Part shown: positions 36,700 to 44,855 of the stretch, piece by piece
How positions within the stretch are numbered: position 1 is the stretch's first letter
Layout: each line of letters opens with the position of its first letter
The notes under the pieces: generated by a model
Seen by the model: the letters and a program-made list of their open reading frames with translations, nothing else
The model's database searches: none
What the model was told of the DNA's origin: nothing
Assembly: GCA_029981855.1 (NCBI GenBank)
Contig: JARRCS010000003.1
Location: 1 to 64,000 of the forward strand
Length of the DNA: 64,000 nucleotides
Direction of reading: 5' to 3'
Source of the DNA: Halanaerobiales bacterium
GTDB taxonomy: Bacteria > Bacillota > Halanaerobiia > Halanaerobiales > DTU029
Position numbers and translations under genes: made by a program

Positions 36700-37050
36700 G
36701 TGAATGTTACAAGAGGCGATGTCTTTTATGCAGACCTGAACCCTGTTGTTGGCTCAGAACAGGGTGGGGTTAGACCTGTCCTTGTGATACAAAATGATAT
36801 CGGCAATAAATATAGTCCAACAGTAATAGTAGCTGCCATTACTTCCAAGATAGATAAGGCAAAGTTACCGACCCATATTGAGATTTCTGCCAAAAACACT
36901 AATCTGGAGAAGGATTCAGTTATTTTACTGGAGCAGATTAGAACCATCGATAAAAAGAGATTGCAGAGACACGTTACTCACCTCGATAAAGAGATTATCG
37001 AGAAGGTAAATGAGGCTATTGAAATTAGTCTAGGCTTAATAGAACTTTAA
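36700..37050 (+). CDS. ndoA: mRNA interferase EndoA (MazF/PemK family)
   Basis: A 116-residue toxin, the same length as B. subtilis NdoA, which cleaves mRNA at specific short sequences. Signatures are [37 protein letters not shown], and [13 protein letters not shown] near residue 85. GTG 36700 gives the canonical N-terminus; an in-frame GTG at 36691 would overlap the antitoxin stop. Separated by one base from ndoAI. Confidence 0.95.
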   Translation: MNVTRGDVFYADLNPVVGSEQGGVRPVLVIQNDIGNKYSPTVIVAAITSKIDKAKLPTHIEISAKNTNLEKDSVILLEQIRTIDKKRLQRHVTHLDKEIIEKVNEAIEISLGLIEL

Positions 37051-37080
37051 GGCCCTTTTTTTATTAGGGTTCTTTTTTTT
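37042..37080 (+). terminator. Terminator after ndoA
   Basis: AGAAC...CCCT pairs with AGGG...TTCT across a T-rich loop, ending in TTTTTTTT. The stem is short, so efficiency is uncertain. Confidence 0.6.
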
Positions 37081-37110
37081 GCTCATAATAGTTTTAGAAG
37101 GAATTTTTTT

Positions 37111-37193
37111 AATTTCCAAACATCTCTCTAACATCTGTTTGCAGTTGTTTGAAGGTAAAGTAAGTTGCCGAACGGAGTGAGGCATTAATTTAA
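37111..37193 (+). repeat. Dispersed modular repeat, 3' half before asparaginase gene
   Basis: AATTTCCAAACATCTCTC, then the right terminal repeat AACATCTGTTTGCAG. The best-preserved 3' module follows: TTGTTTGAAGGTAAAGTAAG, TTGCCGAACGGAGTGAGGC and ATTAATTTAA, ending 10 bp before the start codon of the next gene. Confidence 0.7.
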
Positions 37194-37203
37194 GAGGAAA
37201 GGA

Positions 37204-38217
37204 ATGAGGTCGGTGGTAGACCTGTTAGCAAATGTTTACCGCGGTGAGCTGGTAGAGAGCATTCATTACGGCCAGATTGCGGTTGTTGATAAGAATGGGA
37301 AGAAGATTGCAGAAGCCGGTAATAGCCGGCAGATAACCTACTGGCGTTCAGCTGCCAAGCCCTTTCAGACACTACCTGTTATCTTCTCTGGTGCTGCGGA
37401 AAAATATGGTATAACAGATGAAGAGCTGGCTGTTATGGCTGCCTCTCATAACGGGGAAGAGGAACATGTCCGGACAGTTCAGGGAATACTGGATAAGATA
37501 GGGCTGGATGAGGCTGCCCTTTTGTGCGGGATTCATCCCCCCTATCATGAACCGACAGCCAGGTTAATCTATCAGCAGGGGAAGGAGCCCCTTAGACTCC
37601 ATAATAATTGTTCCGGTAAACATGCTGGCTTATTAACCATCAGCAAGTATTATGGCTGGAGTCTTGATGATTATGATCAGCCCGGCCATCCAGTGCAGCG
37701 GTTAATTCTGAAGACTATAGCCGAGATTACCGGTTATCCTGAAGAGAAGATCCTGCTGGGAGTAGATGGTTGTGGTGTGGTAGTCTTCGGGCTGCCGCTG
37801 GAGAAGATGGCCTATGCCTATGCCCGTTTAGCCAATCCTGATAGCCTGCCTCAGGCTTATCAGGAGGCTGCCCGGAGGATTACCAGCAGTATGGAGAAAT
37901 ATCCACAAATGGTTAGCGGGACCGATACTTTTAATACTGACTTGATGAAGGTAACCGGAGATAAACTGGTTGCCAAATCAGGGGCAGAGGGTATCTTCTG
38001 TGTCGGGGTACATGGTCAGATGGGTGTTGCCCTGAAGATAGCTGATGGCAATAGCAGGGCTGTTCCTCCCGTCACTATGGAAACTTTATCTCAGTTAGGT
38101 CTTTTAGATGATAAGGAGCTTAAGCAGCTAGAAAAATACCATCACCCGGAGGTTATCAATAACCATCAAGCTAAGGTGGGAACGATTGAACCTACTTTTA
38201 AACTCAAGATGTTATAA
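37204..38217 (+). CDS. Asparaginase, thermolabile ReAV type
   Basis: A 337-residue protein of the Rhizobium-type asparaginase family, unrelated to the classical L-asparaginases, hydrolysing asparagine to aspartate and ammonia. Motifs are YWRSAAKPFQTLPV near residue 46 (catalytic Ser-x-x-Lys type), MAASHNGEEEHV near 79, and LHNNCSGKHAG near 133. ATG 37204 behind AGAGGAAAGGA. The family is clear; the substrate has not been tested for this protein. Confidence 0.85.
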   Translation: MRSVVDLLANVYRGELVESIHYGQIAVVDKNGKKIAEAGNSRQITYWRSAAKPFQTLPVIFSGAAEKYGITDEELAVMAASHNGEEEHVRTVQGILDKIGLDEAALLCGIHPPYHEPTARLIYQQGKEPLRLHNNCSGKHAGLLTISKYYGWSLDDYDQPGHPVQRLILKTIAEITGYPEEKILLGVDGCGVVVFGLPLEKMAYAYARLANPDSLPQAYQEAARRITSSMEKYPQMVSGTDTFNTDLMKVTGDKLVAKSGAEGIFCVGVHGQMGVALKIADGNSRAVPPVTMETLSQLGLLDDKELKQLEKYHHPEVINNHQAKVGTIEPTFKLKML

Positions 38218-38260
38218 ATGCAGTACGTAATCAATCATAATGAAGAGGGGGAGAAGACTG

Positions 38261-38386
38261 TTGCTAGCAATTATTAACGGGAAGGTCCTGACAATGATTA
38301 GAGTAATATTGGCCCCAAAAAATAATTTCACTATGACATTATCACAAGTTAATCACAATTTGCAAATTTGCTTATTGACAAAGTGA
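38261..38386 (+). pseudogene. Amidohydrolase N-terminal stub
   Basis: TTG 38261, behind GAGGGGGAGAAG, opens a frame starting LAIINGKVLTMI. This is the usual first strand of imidazolonepropionase/dihydroorotase-like amidohydrolases (I-I-NG-V-T), but the match ends after about 13 codons and the frame stops at 38386. The proline promoter TTGACA overlaps its end. Likely the leftover start of a gene whose remainder was lost; a chance match cannot be excluded. Confidence 0.4.
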
Positions 38387-38403
38387 AAGATTTTATGTAT
38401 AAT
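38375..38403 (+). promoter_or_regulatory. Consensus sigma-A promoter for proBA
   Basis: TTGACA (38375-38380), 17-base spacer, TATAAT (38398-38403), directly upstream of the T-box leader. Confidence 0.85.
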
Positions 38404-38409
38404 TATTAA

Positions 38410-38702
38410 TCAAATATAAGTATATATCGAAATTAAAGACTGAGAACAGGATAAGTAACTAAAATGGTATTTTTAGCGAGCCGGAGATGGTGTGAGCCCG
38501 GTAATTAACCATTTTAGTGAAACCCGCCTGGGAGTCGTAGGCTGAAAAAAGAGTAAGCCTTACCGGCAGTCAGCCGTTACCCTGATAGGTTATTGTAGGG
38601 CGGAGACTCTTCTCTACAGTAACTGAAAAGAGTGAACCTTTCGGTTAATTAGGATGGTACCGCGGGATAACCCTCGTTCCTTATCTGGAACGGGGGTTTT
38701 TT
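38410..38702 (+). ncRNA. T-box leader, proline specifier
   Basis: A complete T-box: Stem I with the AGCGAGCCGGAGATGGTGTGAGCC region, a specifier region GTGAAACCCGCCTGGGAGT, the T-box sequence ATTAGGATGGTACCGCGG near 38648-38665 (which binds the tRNA acceptor end), and a terminator CGTTCC/GGAACG plus T-run at about 38669-38702. The specifier reads CCC or CCG depending on alignment; both are proline. Uncharged tRNA-Pro would favour antitermination and expression of proB-proA. Confidence 0.95.
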
Positions 38703-38767
38703 AATGAAGAGGAATTTGCTGAGGGGGCAACTTGAATATTTTTTCTCAGTAGTTAGGATGATATGCC

Positions 38768-39901
38768 ATGAAGAAAAATTTTTTCAGGAGAATTGTTGTT
38801 AAAATAGGCAGTAGTTCCCTTACCCACAAAGGGGGAAAGCTTAATCTAACAAAGATTGATCATTTTTTAAGACAGCTGGTCGATCTGAAAAACCAGGACA
38901 GGGAGGTTTTATTCGTAACCTCGGGTGCTATCGGGGCAGGAATGGGAGAGATGGGCATAAAGGAGAGGCCCAGGTCAATTCCCGAGCAGCAGGGAATGGC
39001 AGCTATCGGGCAGGGGCTTTTAATGACGGTCTATAATAAGATCCTGAGGGAATATGGCGAGATAGGTGCCCAGATACTGCTGACTTCCAGCGACCTGGAG
39101 GATAGGGGCAGGTTTTTAAATGCCTTTAATACCCTGGAGACCTTATTAAAATACGGGGTTATTCCGATAATAAACGAAAATGATACCGTAGCTACCCAGG
39201 AGATCAAGTTTGGTGATAATGATACCCTCTCTGCCAGGGTTGCCGGTCTGATTGAGGCAGATTTGTTAATCATTCTTTCCGATGTTGAGGGATTATATAA
39301 CGGTAATCCCAGGGATGGAAGGGAAGGGCTGCAGGTAATCAGAAAAGTGGATAAAATAACTCCCGAACTGGAGAAAATGGCTGGTGGCCGCGGCAGCAGT
39401 CTCGGCACCGGTGGGATGCTTACCAAACTGGAAGCGGCGAGGATTGCCGTTAATTCAGGTATTACTATGGTTATTGGTCCCGGTTACAAAGAGAATATTA
39501 TCCTGAAGATTATTTCCATGCTGGAAAAGGGAGAAGGGTACTATCTTGGTACTACTTTTCTCCCGAATGAGAATAATTTAAGTAAAAGAAAACAGTGGCT
39601 ATGTTTTAACCTTTCCGTCAGTGGTAGTTTGAAAATTGACCCCGGGGCAGAAGAGGCTTTACTCCATCAGGGGAAAAGTCTTTTACCGGGAGGAATTATT
39701 GAGGTTAATGGTAATTTTCAACAGGGAGAGCTTGTAGCAATAATGAATCATAAGGGTAGAGAAATAGGAAAGGGGTTGGTCAATTACTCTTCGAGGGAGA
39801 TTGAGTTAATTAAAGGGCATCATTCCGATGATATTGTCTTTTTGCTGGGATACGTGAATAAGGATGAGGTAATCCACAGAGATAATCTGGTTATAAAATA
39901 G
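38768..39901 (+). CDS. proB: Glutamate 5-kinase
   Basis: A 377-residue enzyme phosphorylating glutamate, the first committed step to proline. The amino-acid-kinase domain has VVKIGSSSLTHKGG near residue 11, TSGAIGAGMGEMG, INENDTVAT near 138 and GRGSSLGTGGMLTKLEAA near 205. A C-terminal PUA domain follows (residues 285-370). ATG 38768. Controlled by the T-box; proA follows 26 bp later. Confidence 0.96.
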   Translation: MKKNFFRRIVVKIGSSSLTHKGGKLNLTKIDHFLRQLVDLKNQDREVLFVTSGAIGAGMGEMGIKERPRSIPEQQGMAAIGQGLLMTVYNKILREYGEIGAQILLTSSDLEDRGRFLNAFNTLETLLKYGVIPIINENDTVATQEIKFGDNDTLSARVAGLIEADLLIILSDVEGLYNGNPRDGREGLQVIRKVDKITPELEKMAGGRGSSLGTGGMLTKLEAARIAVNSGITMVIGPGYKENIILKIISMLEKGEGYYLGTTFLPNENNLSKRKQWLCFNLSVSGSLKIDPGAEEALLHQGKSLLPGGIIEVNGNFQQGELVAIMNHKGREIGKGLVNYSSREIELIKGHHSDDIVFLLGYVNKDEVIHRDNLVIK

Positions 39902-39927
39902 TTCAATTATAAAAGGGGGAATAAGCA

Positions 39928-41184
39928 GTGAGTATTAGAGAAGAGGTAATAAGTCAGGCTAAACAGGCGAAGAAGGCAGCCCGTAAACTGGCGGGTATTC
40001 CGACAGATGTAAAGAACAGGGCATTACTAAAAATTGCAGCAAGACTGGAAGACTCTATGGATGAGATTATAGCGGTCAATAATAAGGATATGGAGGCCGG
40101 GGAGAAGGCTGGTCTATCAAGGGCTCTGCTGGACAGGTTGAAGTTGAATGAAAAAAGGATTAAGGATATGGCTGATGGGCTCAGGGAACTGGTTAACCTG
40201 GATGACCCGGTCGGAGAGGTTATCAGGATGTGGAAACGGCCGAATGGATTGCAGATCGGTCAGATGAGGGTTCCCCTCGGGGTTGTGGGTATTATCTATG
40301 AAGCCAGGCCCAATGTAACCGTTGATGCTGCTGGACTCTGTCTGAAGGCGGGTAATGCTGTTATTCTCAGGGGGGGTTCAGAGGCAATAAACTCCAATAA
40401 AATACTTACCCGGGTTACCGCTGAAACAGCTGTTGAGGCTGGACTGCCTGAAGGCGCGGTTCAGTTGATCCAGACTACCGACCGGGAGGCGGTCAGGGTG
40501 CTCTTTGAGTTAAATGAATATCTTGATGTTCTTATTCCCCGGGGCGGGGCTGGGTTAATTAAGACGGTGGTAAACGGGTCTAAGGTTCCGGTAATTGAGA
40601 CCGGTGTGGGTAACTGCCACGTTTATGTGGATTCGGCTGCCGATCTTGACATGGCCCTTGATATTGTTTTTAATGCCAAGACGAGCCGGCCGGCAGTATG
40701 TAATGCAGCCGAAAGTTTATTGGTTCACCGGGATATTGCTGAAGAATTTTTGCCCCGCCTCTATAAGTTATTTGAGGAGAAGGGTGTAGAGTTAAGGGGC
40801 TGTGACCAATCGCTCAGGATTATACCTGCTATCAAGAAAGCGGAAGAAGAGGACTGGAGCAGGGAATATCTTGATTATATTATGGCAGTTAAAGTTGTTG
40901 AGAGCTTTGAGGAAGCTGTTGATCATATTAATAATTATGGTACCAAACACTCTGAGGCAATTGTTACTAACGACTATAGCAAAAGCCAGCGTTTCCTTCA
41001 GGAAATAGATGCGGCAGCTGTTTATGTCAATGCCTCTACCCGTTTTACCGATGGTAACCAGTTCGGCCTCGGTGCCGAGATCGGGATCAGCACCCAGAAG
41101 TTACACGCCAGGGGTCCGATGGGTTTAAAGGAATTGACTACTACTAAATATATCGTTCTCGGACAGGGACAGATCAGGGAATAA
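39928..41184 (+). CDS. proA: Glutamate-5-semialdehyde dehydrogenase
   Basis: A 418-residue aldehyde-dehydrogenase-fold enzyme reducing glutamyl-5-phosphate to the semialdehyde. Motifs: GVVGIIYEARPNVTVDAA near residue 118, LIPRGGAGLIK, and the catalytic cysteine in ETGVGNCHVYVD near residue 230; ends with GLKELTTTKYIVLG. GTG start at 39928 behind AAAAGGGGG. Confidence 0.96.
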   Translation: MSIREEVISQAKQAKKAARKLAGIPTDVKNRALLKIAARLEDSMDEIIAVNNKDMEAGEKAGLSRALLDRLKLNEKRIKDMADGLRELVNLDDPVGEVIRMWKRPNGLQIGQMRVPLGVVGIIYEARPNVTVDAAGLCLKAGNAVILRGGSEAINSNKILTRVTAETAVEAGLPEGAVQLIQTTDREAVRVLFELNEYLDVLIPRGGAGLIKTVVNGSKVPVIETGVGNCHVYVDSAADLDMALDIVFNAKTSRPAVCNAAESLLVHRDIAEEFLPRLYKLFEEKGVELRGCDQSLRIIPAIKKAEEEDWSREYLDYIMAVKVVESFEEAVDHINNYGTKHSEAIVTNDYSKSQRFLQEIDAAAVYVNASTRFTDGNQFGLGAEIGISTQKLHARGPMGLKELTTTKYIVLGQGQIRE

Positions 41185-41342
41185 AGTTAGAAAGGAAGTA
41201 GAGGGATAGATCAGGGTAATTAGGTTGAAATAATATGGGATTAAAAATAGAAGCTCATAATAGGAGAAGAATAAAAACATCACTTAGAGTATGAAGAGAG
41301 TTTAAGGTTTAGTGATATATTAATCCAATTCAGGAGGTGAAG

Positions 41343-41380
41343 ATGTTACTACCCTTCCTCTGATAGGAATCAGAGGTTTT
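41343..41380 (+). promoter_or_regulatory. Six-codon leader ORF overlapping a terminator-like hairpin before proC
   Basis: AGGAGGTGA at 41332-41340 precedes an ATG-initiated frame of six codons (MLLPFL, stop TGA 41361-41363). Its last codons form the 5' arm of a hairpin: CCTCTGA (41357-41363), loop TAGGAA, TCAGAGG (41370-41376), then TTTT. Ribosome position on the mini-ORF would decide whether the hairpin forms, so attenuation or coupling of proC is plausible. Inference from sequence only. Confidence 0.5.
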
Positions 41381-41394
41381 AAGTAACGAAATCT

Positions 41395-42195
41395 ATGAAA
41401 CTATGTGTAATAGGTCTTGGTAAGATCGGTTCAGCCCTGGTTCAAGGAATGCTCCAGGCGGGCATTTACCAGGCGGAGGAGATAATCGGCTGTGATATTA
41501 ATGTTACGGTAAAGGAAAGAAATGAAGCCTACGGTGGAATCCAGACAACCACTGATAATTGCCAGGGTGCTGAGCAGTCTGAGGTTGTTTTACTGGCCGT
41601 GAAGCCTCAGGTAATTAACAAGGTTCTAGTGGAGATAAAGGATGTTGTTAAGGATAAGTTGGTTGTTTCTGTCGCGGCCGGGATTAGTATTGACCACCTT
41701 GAAAGTTTTTTGCCGTCATCCTGCCGGATTGTCAGGGTGATGCCGAATACACCTATTTTAGTCAAGGAAGGGATTTCCGCAATAGCCTCCAATAAAACGG
41801 CCACTAAGGAAGATGTAGAAATGGTAAAGGAGATGTTCAGCGGAGTGGGAGAAGTTGTCGAAATTGAGGAGGAATTGATGGATGCTGTTACCGGTTTGAG
41901 CGGTAGCGGGCCGGCTTATGTATATATGATCATTGAAGCCCTGGCCGATGGTGGGGTCCTGAGCGGTATCTCCCGGGAGTTAGCACTTAAACTGGCGGCT
42001 CAGACCGTCCTTGGCTCAGCAAAGATGGTTCTTGAGAGCGGTAAACACCCCGGGGAGTTAAAGGATATGGTAACTTCACCTGGTGGCACCTCCATCAGGG
42101 GGGTTGAGGTGCTGGAAAGCCATGGGCTGAGGGGAGTTATAATAGACGCTGTAAAGAAAGCTACCGAGCGTTCCAAGGAACTGAATAATATGTAG
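41395..42195 (+). CDS. proC: Pyrroline-5-carboxylate reductase
   Basis: A 266-residue NAD(P)H enzyme for the last step of proline synthesis. Rossmann motif VIGLGKIGSALVQG at residues 4-17, VKPQVINKVL, RVMPNTPILVKEG near 117, and the signature GLSGSGPAYVYMIIEALADGG near 161. ATG 41395; the only strong upstream site belongs to the six-codon leader ORF, so translation may depend on it. Completes the proBAC set. Confidence 0.96.
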   Translation: MKLCVIGLGKIGSALVQGMLQAGIYQAEEIIGCDINVTVKERNEAYGGIQTTTDNCQGAEQSEVVLLAVKPQVINKVLVEIKDVVKDKLVVSVAAGISIDHLESFLPSSCRIVRVMPNTPILVKEGISAIASNKTATKEDVEMVKEMFSGVGEVVEIEEELMDAVTGLSGSGPAYVYMIIEALADGGVLSGISRELALKLAAQTVLGSAKMVLESGKHPGELKDMVTSPGGTSIRGVEVLESHGLRGVIIDAVKKATERSKELNNM

Positions 42196-42361
42196 GTGGA
42201 AAATAACTAAGTGAAATAAATAATTTAAAATATCTAAATGAAATATATAAGTGAAAAAATAAAAAATATGTTAGTGAACAAATGAACCTCTACTAATTAG
42301 ATTTTAAGCTAGAATTGATGTCAGAGGTAGGGAGAAATTACCTGGGAATTGGCAAGATAAT

Positions 42362-42399
42362 AAAAATCCTCATTCCGGAGTTGGAGTGAGGATTTTTTT
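42362..42399 (+). terminator. Bidirectional terminator between proC and cupin gene
   Basis: AAAATCCTCATTC pairs with GAGTGAGGATTTT around a short loop. A T-run follows on the + strand and A's precede it on the other side, so it can stop both convergent units. Confidence 0.85.
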
Positions 42400-42420
42400 G
42401 ATCTTATAGTTATTTCTTAG

Positions 42421-42768
42421 TTATTTTTTCGGTACTGGAATTAAACACAGAAATTCAAATGGTTCATCATAAGGATTTTTAAACTGATGTAATTCACCCG
42501 GGGCTACATAAGAAAACATTTCCGGACCGACTTCTATTTCTTTATCTTCCGTTACCAAAATACCCCTTCCCTTAACAAAATAGTTTTCATGTTCCCAATC
42601 ATGCTTATGCCATGGAGTATGCCCTCCGGGTTGTACAGTAAAATAGCGTAAGCGGAAATTAGGGGCTCCATCTTTTTCACTTATTAAAACCCGTATACCG
42701 GTCTTTTTGATATCCTGACCATTATCCAGATTCTTTTCTTCAATATTCTTCACTTTATCTACTAACAT
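42421..42768 (-). CDS. Cupin-domain protein
   Basis: A 115-residue single-domain cupin. Motif 1 (PGGHTPWHKHDWEHENYFVKGRG) provides three histidines and a glutamate for metal binding near residues 48-60; motif 2 (PGELHQFKN) provides the last histidine near 93. Substrate unknown; such small cupins may be isomerases, dioxygenases or binding proteins. Minus strand, ATG 42768 behind AGGAGGG, with its own promoter. Confidence 0.88.
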   Translation of the reverse strand: MLVDKVKNIEEKNLDNGQDIKKTGIRVLISEKDGAPNFRLRYFTVQPGGHTPWHKHDWEHENYFVKGRGILVTEDKEIEVGPEMFSYVAPGELHQFKNPYDEPFEFLCLIPVPKK

Positions 42769-42800
42769 ACCATCCCTCCTGTTGTGATTACTCTGGTTTA

Positions 42801-42829
42801 ATTATATAAGTTTCTGTTATCAGTATCAA
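42801..42829 (-). promoter_or_regulatory. Sigma-A promoter for cupin gene
   Basis: On the minus strand TTGATA, 17-base spacer, TATAAT; the leader is about 30 nt. Confidence 0.75.
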
Positions 42830-42999
42830 GAGGATTTTACAAGGTGATAAAAAGCGTGCTTTTCTACGTTATTTTCCTATAAATTGTAATTTTTAGATAA
42901 ATAAAAAGGAAAAGTTATAACAGTTCTCGAATAGATTAAGTAGAGGTTGTTTTTTAGATATCGGTTTAGAAGATATAATACTAGCAGATAGTTTCTATG

Positions 43000-43140
43000 G
43001 GGAAACCGCTTTTTAGAGTCTGGTATAAAAGAACTTAATGACCTATCAAGTTCAGGTGCTCCGAAAAAATTCACAGTTGAACAACGCTGTGAAATATATG
43101 TGGAGACGGTTACCTCAGGTATGAACTGGAAGGGTTTGTA
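43000..43140 (+). pseudogene. IS630-like transposase remnant
   Basis: One frame reads NRFLESGIKELNDLSSSG and then APKKFTVEQRCEIYV before a stop at about 43140. The RFLE-G-L-DL-RSG-P-KFT-EQ pattern is the linker between the helix-turn-helix and catalytic domains of IS630/Tc1-type transposases. No catalytic DDE residues, start codon or terminal repeats were found. It is a decayed trace of a past insertion. Confidence 0.5.
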
Positions 43141-43195
43141 ATTGGACAGGGTATGAAATTAAATATTGAGTTCAAAGGTTTTTTAAAATAGGGAA

Positions 43196-43288
43196 GAATT
43201 ATTAATAGAATATCAAAAAGCTGATATTGCTATATTCCCCAGCCTTTATGAACCATTTACCCCAATTCCCATGATGTTCAAGATATGA
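43196..43288 (+). pseudogene. GT4 glycosyltransferase fragment
   Basis: A frame reading ELLIEYQKADIAIFPSLYEPF then diverging and ending at TGA 43286-43288. The piece matches the nucleotide-sugar-binding region of GT4 enzymes, close to VIEFYSHASVFVCPSVYEPF of the GlgM-type gene at 30661-31875. Only about 25 codons remain, broken on both sides. Confidence 0.55.
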
Positions 43289-43647
43289 AGACAGTCAAAA
43301 GAGGCGACTCAGGGATGGATGTCTTAAGGGTACAATTACAATTAAAAAAAGCAGGGTATAAAGGAAAAGATGGGAAAGAACTGGTTCTGGATGGTAAGTT
43401 TGGACCTAATACCGAATATGCTCTCAAGCAATATCAAAAGGATAATGGCCTTGTTGCTGATGGGATTGCCGGGCCAAAGACATATGGGAAGATGTATGGG
43501 GTGGAAGAGGGTAATAAGATACGCCAAAGAGAAACTCCAGTGCAAAAAAAGAATATTCAAGTTAGAGCAAAAGTTAGGGCTGGATATAAAAGAGCATATG
43601 ATTGGGGGCCAATTAAGATTACCGAAAGTATGTGGCTGCCATTTTAA
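43285..43647 (+). CDS. Peptidoglycan-binding domain protein, possibly truncated
   Basis: A 120-residue protein whose first about 72 residues form a PG_binding_1 domain (VKRGDSGMDVLRVQLQLKKAGY, then LDGKFGPNTEYALKQYQKDNGLVADGIAGPKTY). The rest is basic and unassigned, and its last codons run antisense to the Doc remnant. No good ribosome binding site precedes ATG 43285, which lies in the glycosyltransferase fragment. It may be a fragment of a larger cell-wall hydrolase. Confidence 0.5.
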   Translation: MKTVKRGDSGMDVLRVQLQLKKAGYKGKDGKELVLDGKFGPNTEYALKQYQKDNGLVADGIAGPKTYGKMYGVEEGNKIRQRETPVQKKNIQVRAKVRAGYKRAYDWGPIKITESMWLPF

Positions 43648-43813
43648 TAATAGTATCGTGTAAATATTTGCCTTCATAAGTTGCCTTAGGTTGTTCTAAA
43701 GCTGAATCAAGCAAATTCTCATCTCTTAATCCCGGACTCCCACCATAAATTTGTATTAATTGTTCATGGAAGTATAGGATTACGTTTTTTGGCAAAAAAA
43801 TGATGTCTTTCAT
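43619..43813 (-). pseudogene. doc: Doc/Fic-type toxin, truncated
   Basis: A 64-codon frame matching the N-terminal half of Doc (death-on-curing) toxins: IFLPKNVILYFHEQLIQIYGG, GLRDENLLDSALEQPKATY, then IIKMAATYF. It stops exactly where the catalytic HPFxxGNKR-type loop should follow, so the active site is missing. It overlaps by one base with the preceding antitoxin gene. Broken toxin beside an intact antitoxin. Confidence 0.78.
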
Positions 43814-44034
43814 TATGATAATTTCTTTAGTGTATTTTTATATTTTATATTTGTTCTTTCAAAACCTTTAGCCCATTTTTCGAATTTAGGATCATATGGA
43901 GTTAAAGTAAAGCCATCATTTTTTTCAATCACATGTAATTCTTCACCTTCTTTAAGATTATATTTTTCAATAAGTTCTTTTGGAACAGTAAACCCGAAAC
44001 TATTCCCTACTTTACGAAGTTTAATAGTTTTCAT
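43813..44034 (-). CDS. AbrB/SpoVT-type antitoxin
   Basis: A 73-residue swapped-hairpin AbrB protein: IKLRKVGNSFGFTVPKELIEKYNLKEGEELHVI, then a short tail with FEKWAKGFE that would bind the Doc toxin. ATG 44034 on the minus strand behind AGGTGAT, with a promoter just upstream. Probably retained although the toxin partner is truncated. Confidence 0.85.
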   Translation of the reverse strand: MKTIKLRKVGNSFGFTVPKELIEKYNLKEGEELHVIEKNDGFTLTPYDPKFEKWAKGFERTNIKYKNTLKKLS

Positions 44035-44051
44035 AAGATCACCTCAATAAT

Positions 44052-44081
44052 ATTATAACATTTGTATTACATTATATGCAA
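44052..44081 (-). promoter_or_regulatory. Promoter for AbrB-Doc pair
   Basis: On the minus strand TTGCAT, 18-base spacer, TATAAT, about 20 nt before the ribosome binding site. Confidence 0.65.
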
Positions 44082-44132
44082 GAAGGGGAAAAGCAGTTTG
44101 CAGATGATTTTGCTGAAAATTATTCCAGGCAG

Positions 44133-44855
44133 CTAGATGCATAACAGATAGTCAATTTTGTCTGCTAGGGTTAAACTTTCAGGGTTCCAGTTTCTTTCAG
44201 GACATTTGAATATTCTGATGGGCAGATTGACCATCCGGATGAACCTGGAAAAATCACCGTCAAGCCAGGGGGGTGTCCAGACACCGGATCTACAGATATG
44301 GATAGCAGCTACCATTACCTCCACCGGCAACTCTTTGAGTCTACGGTAATCGTTTAGCGTGCCGTAATCGATATCAAAGGCATTATTTATCTCCTGAAAC
44401 TGCTCCTTTTTTTCATAAGTGTACGGGCTATAGATAATAGTTGCCCTGCTGATATGTCCCTCTTTCAAGAGTTTTCCCAGCCAGTTGGCATAGTTAAGCT
44501 CAAACTCGAGGGAAGGCAGTCCACCATACCCCAGGTCAGAATGGGCATCAAAAAGATATACATTGCTGCAGGAGTTAATTTTGGCAAGAAAATATGAGTA
44601 CTTATGGGAGTCAGATACATATACCTTTGTTGCGTCAGTTATCTTGAACAGGTCGTTTATTATCTTCCAAAATTCCTGCAACTTCGGTCCGGTATAGATG
44701 GTTTGTAGCAAATCTTCTCCATTTATTATTGCTTTTAGGTATCTTTGATACCAAATACCAATTAGATTTCTCCTATTTTCAAGGTAAGATCCGAACCACT
44801 CTCTTTTTGTTGGAATAAAATAATCCCAATCGATACTTAAAAGAGTTTTTCCCAT
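44133..44855 (-). CDS. UPF0489/arginase-like hypothetical protein
   Basis: A 240-residue protein beginning MGKTLLSIDWDYF with a central YLFDAHSDLGYGG. The D-H-D grouping is reminiscent of metal-binding motifs in the arginase/deacetylase fold and in UPF0489 proteins. I cannot assign a reaction. A later AAIHICRSGVWTPPWLDGDF segment has a conserved look. Start taken at ATG 44855 behind GAGGTGG; the upstream in-frame GTG is part of that site. Confidence 0.55.
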   Translation of the reverse strand: MGKTLLSIDWDYFIPTKREWFGSYLENRRNLIGIWYQRYLKAIINGEDLLQTIYTGPKLQEFWKIINDLFKITDATKVYVSDSHKYSYFLAKINSCSNVYLFDAHSDLGYGGLPSLEFELNYANWLGKLLKEGHISRATIIYSPYTYEKKEQFQEINNAFDIDYGTLNDYRRLKELPVEVMVAAIHICRSGVWTPPWLDGDFSRFIRMVNLPIRIFKCPERNWNPESLTLADKIDYLLCI

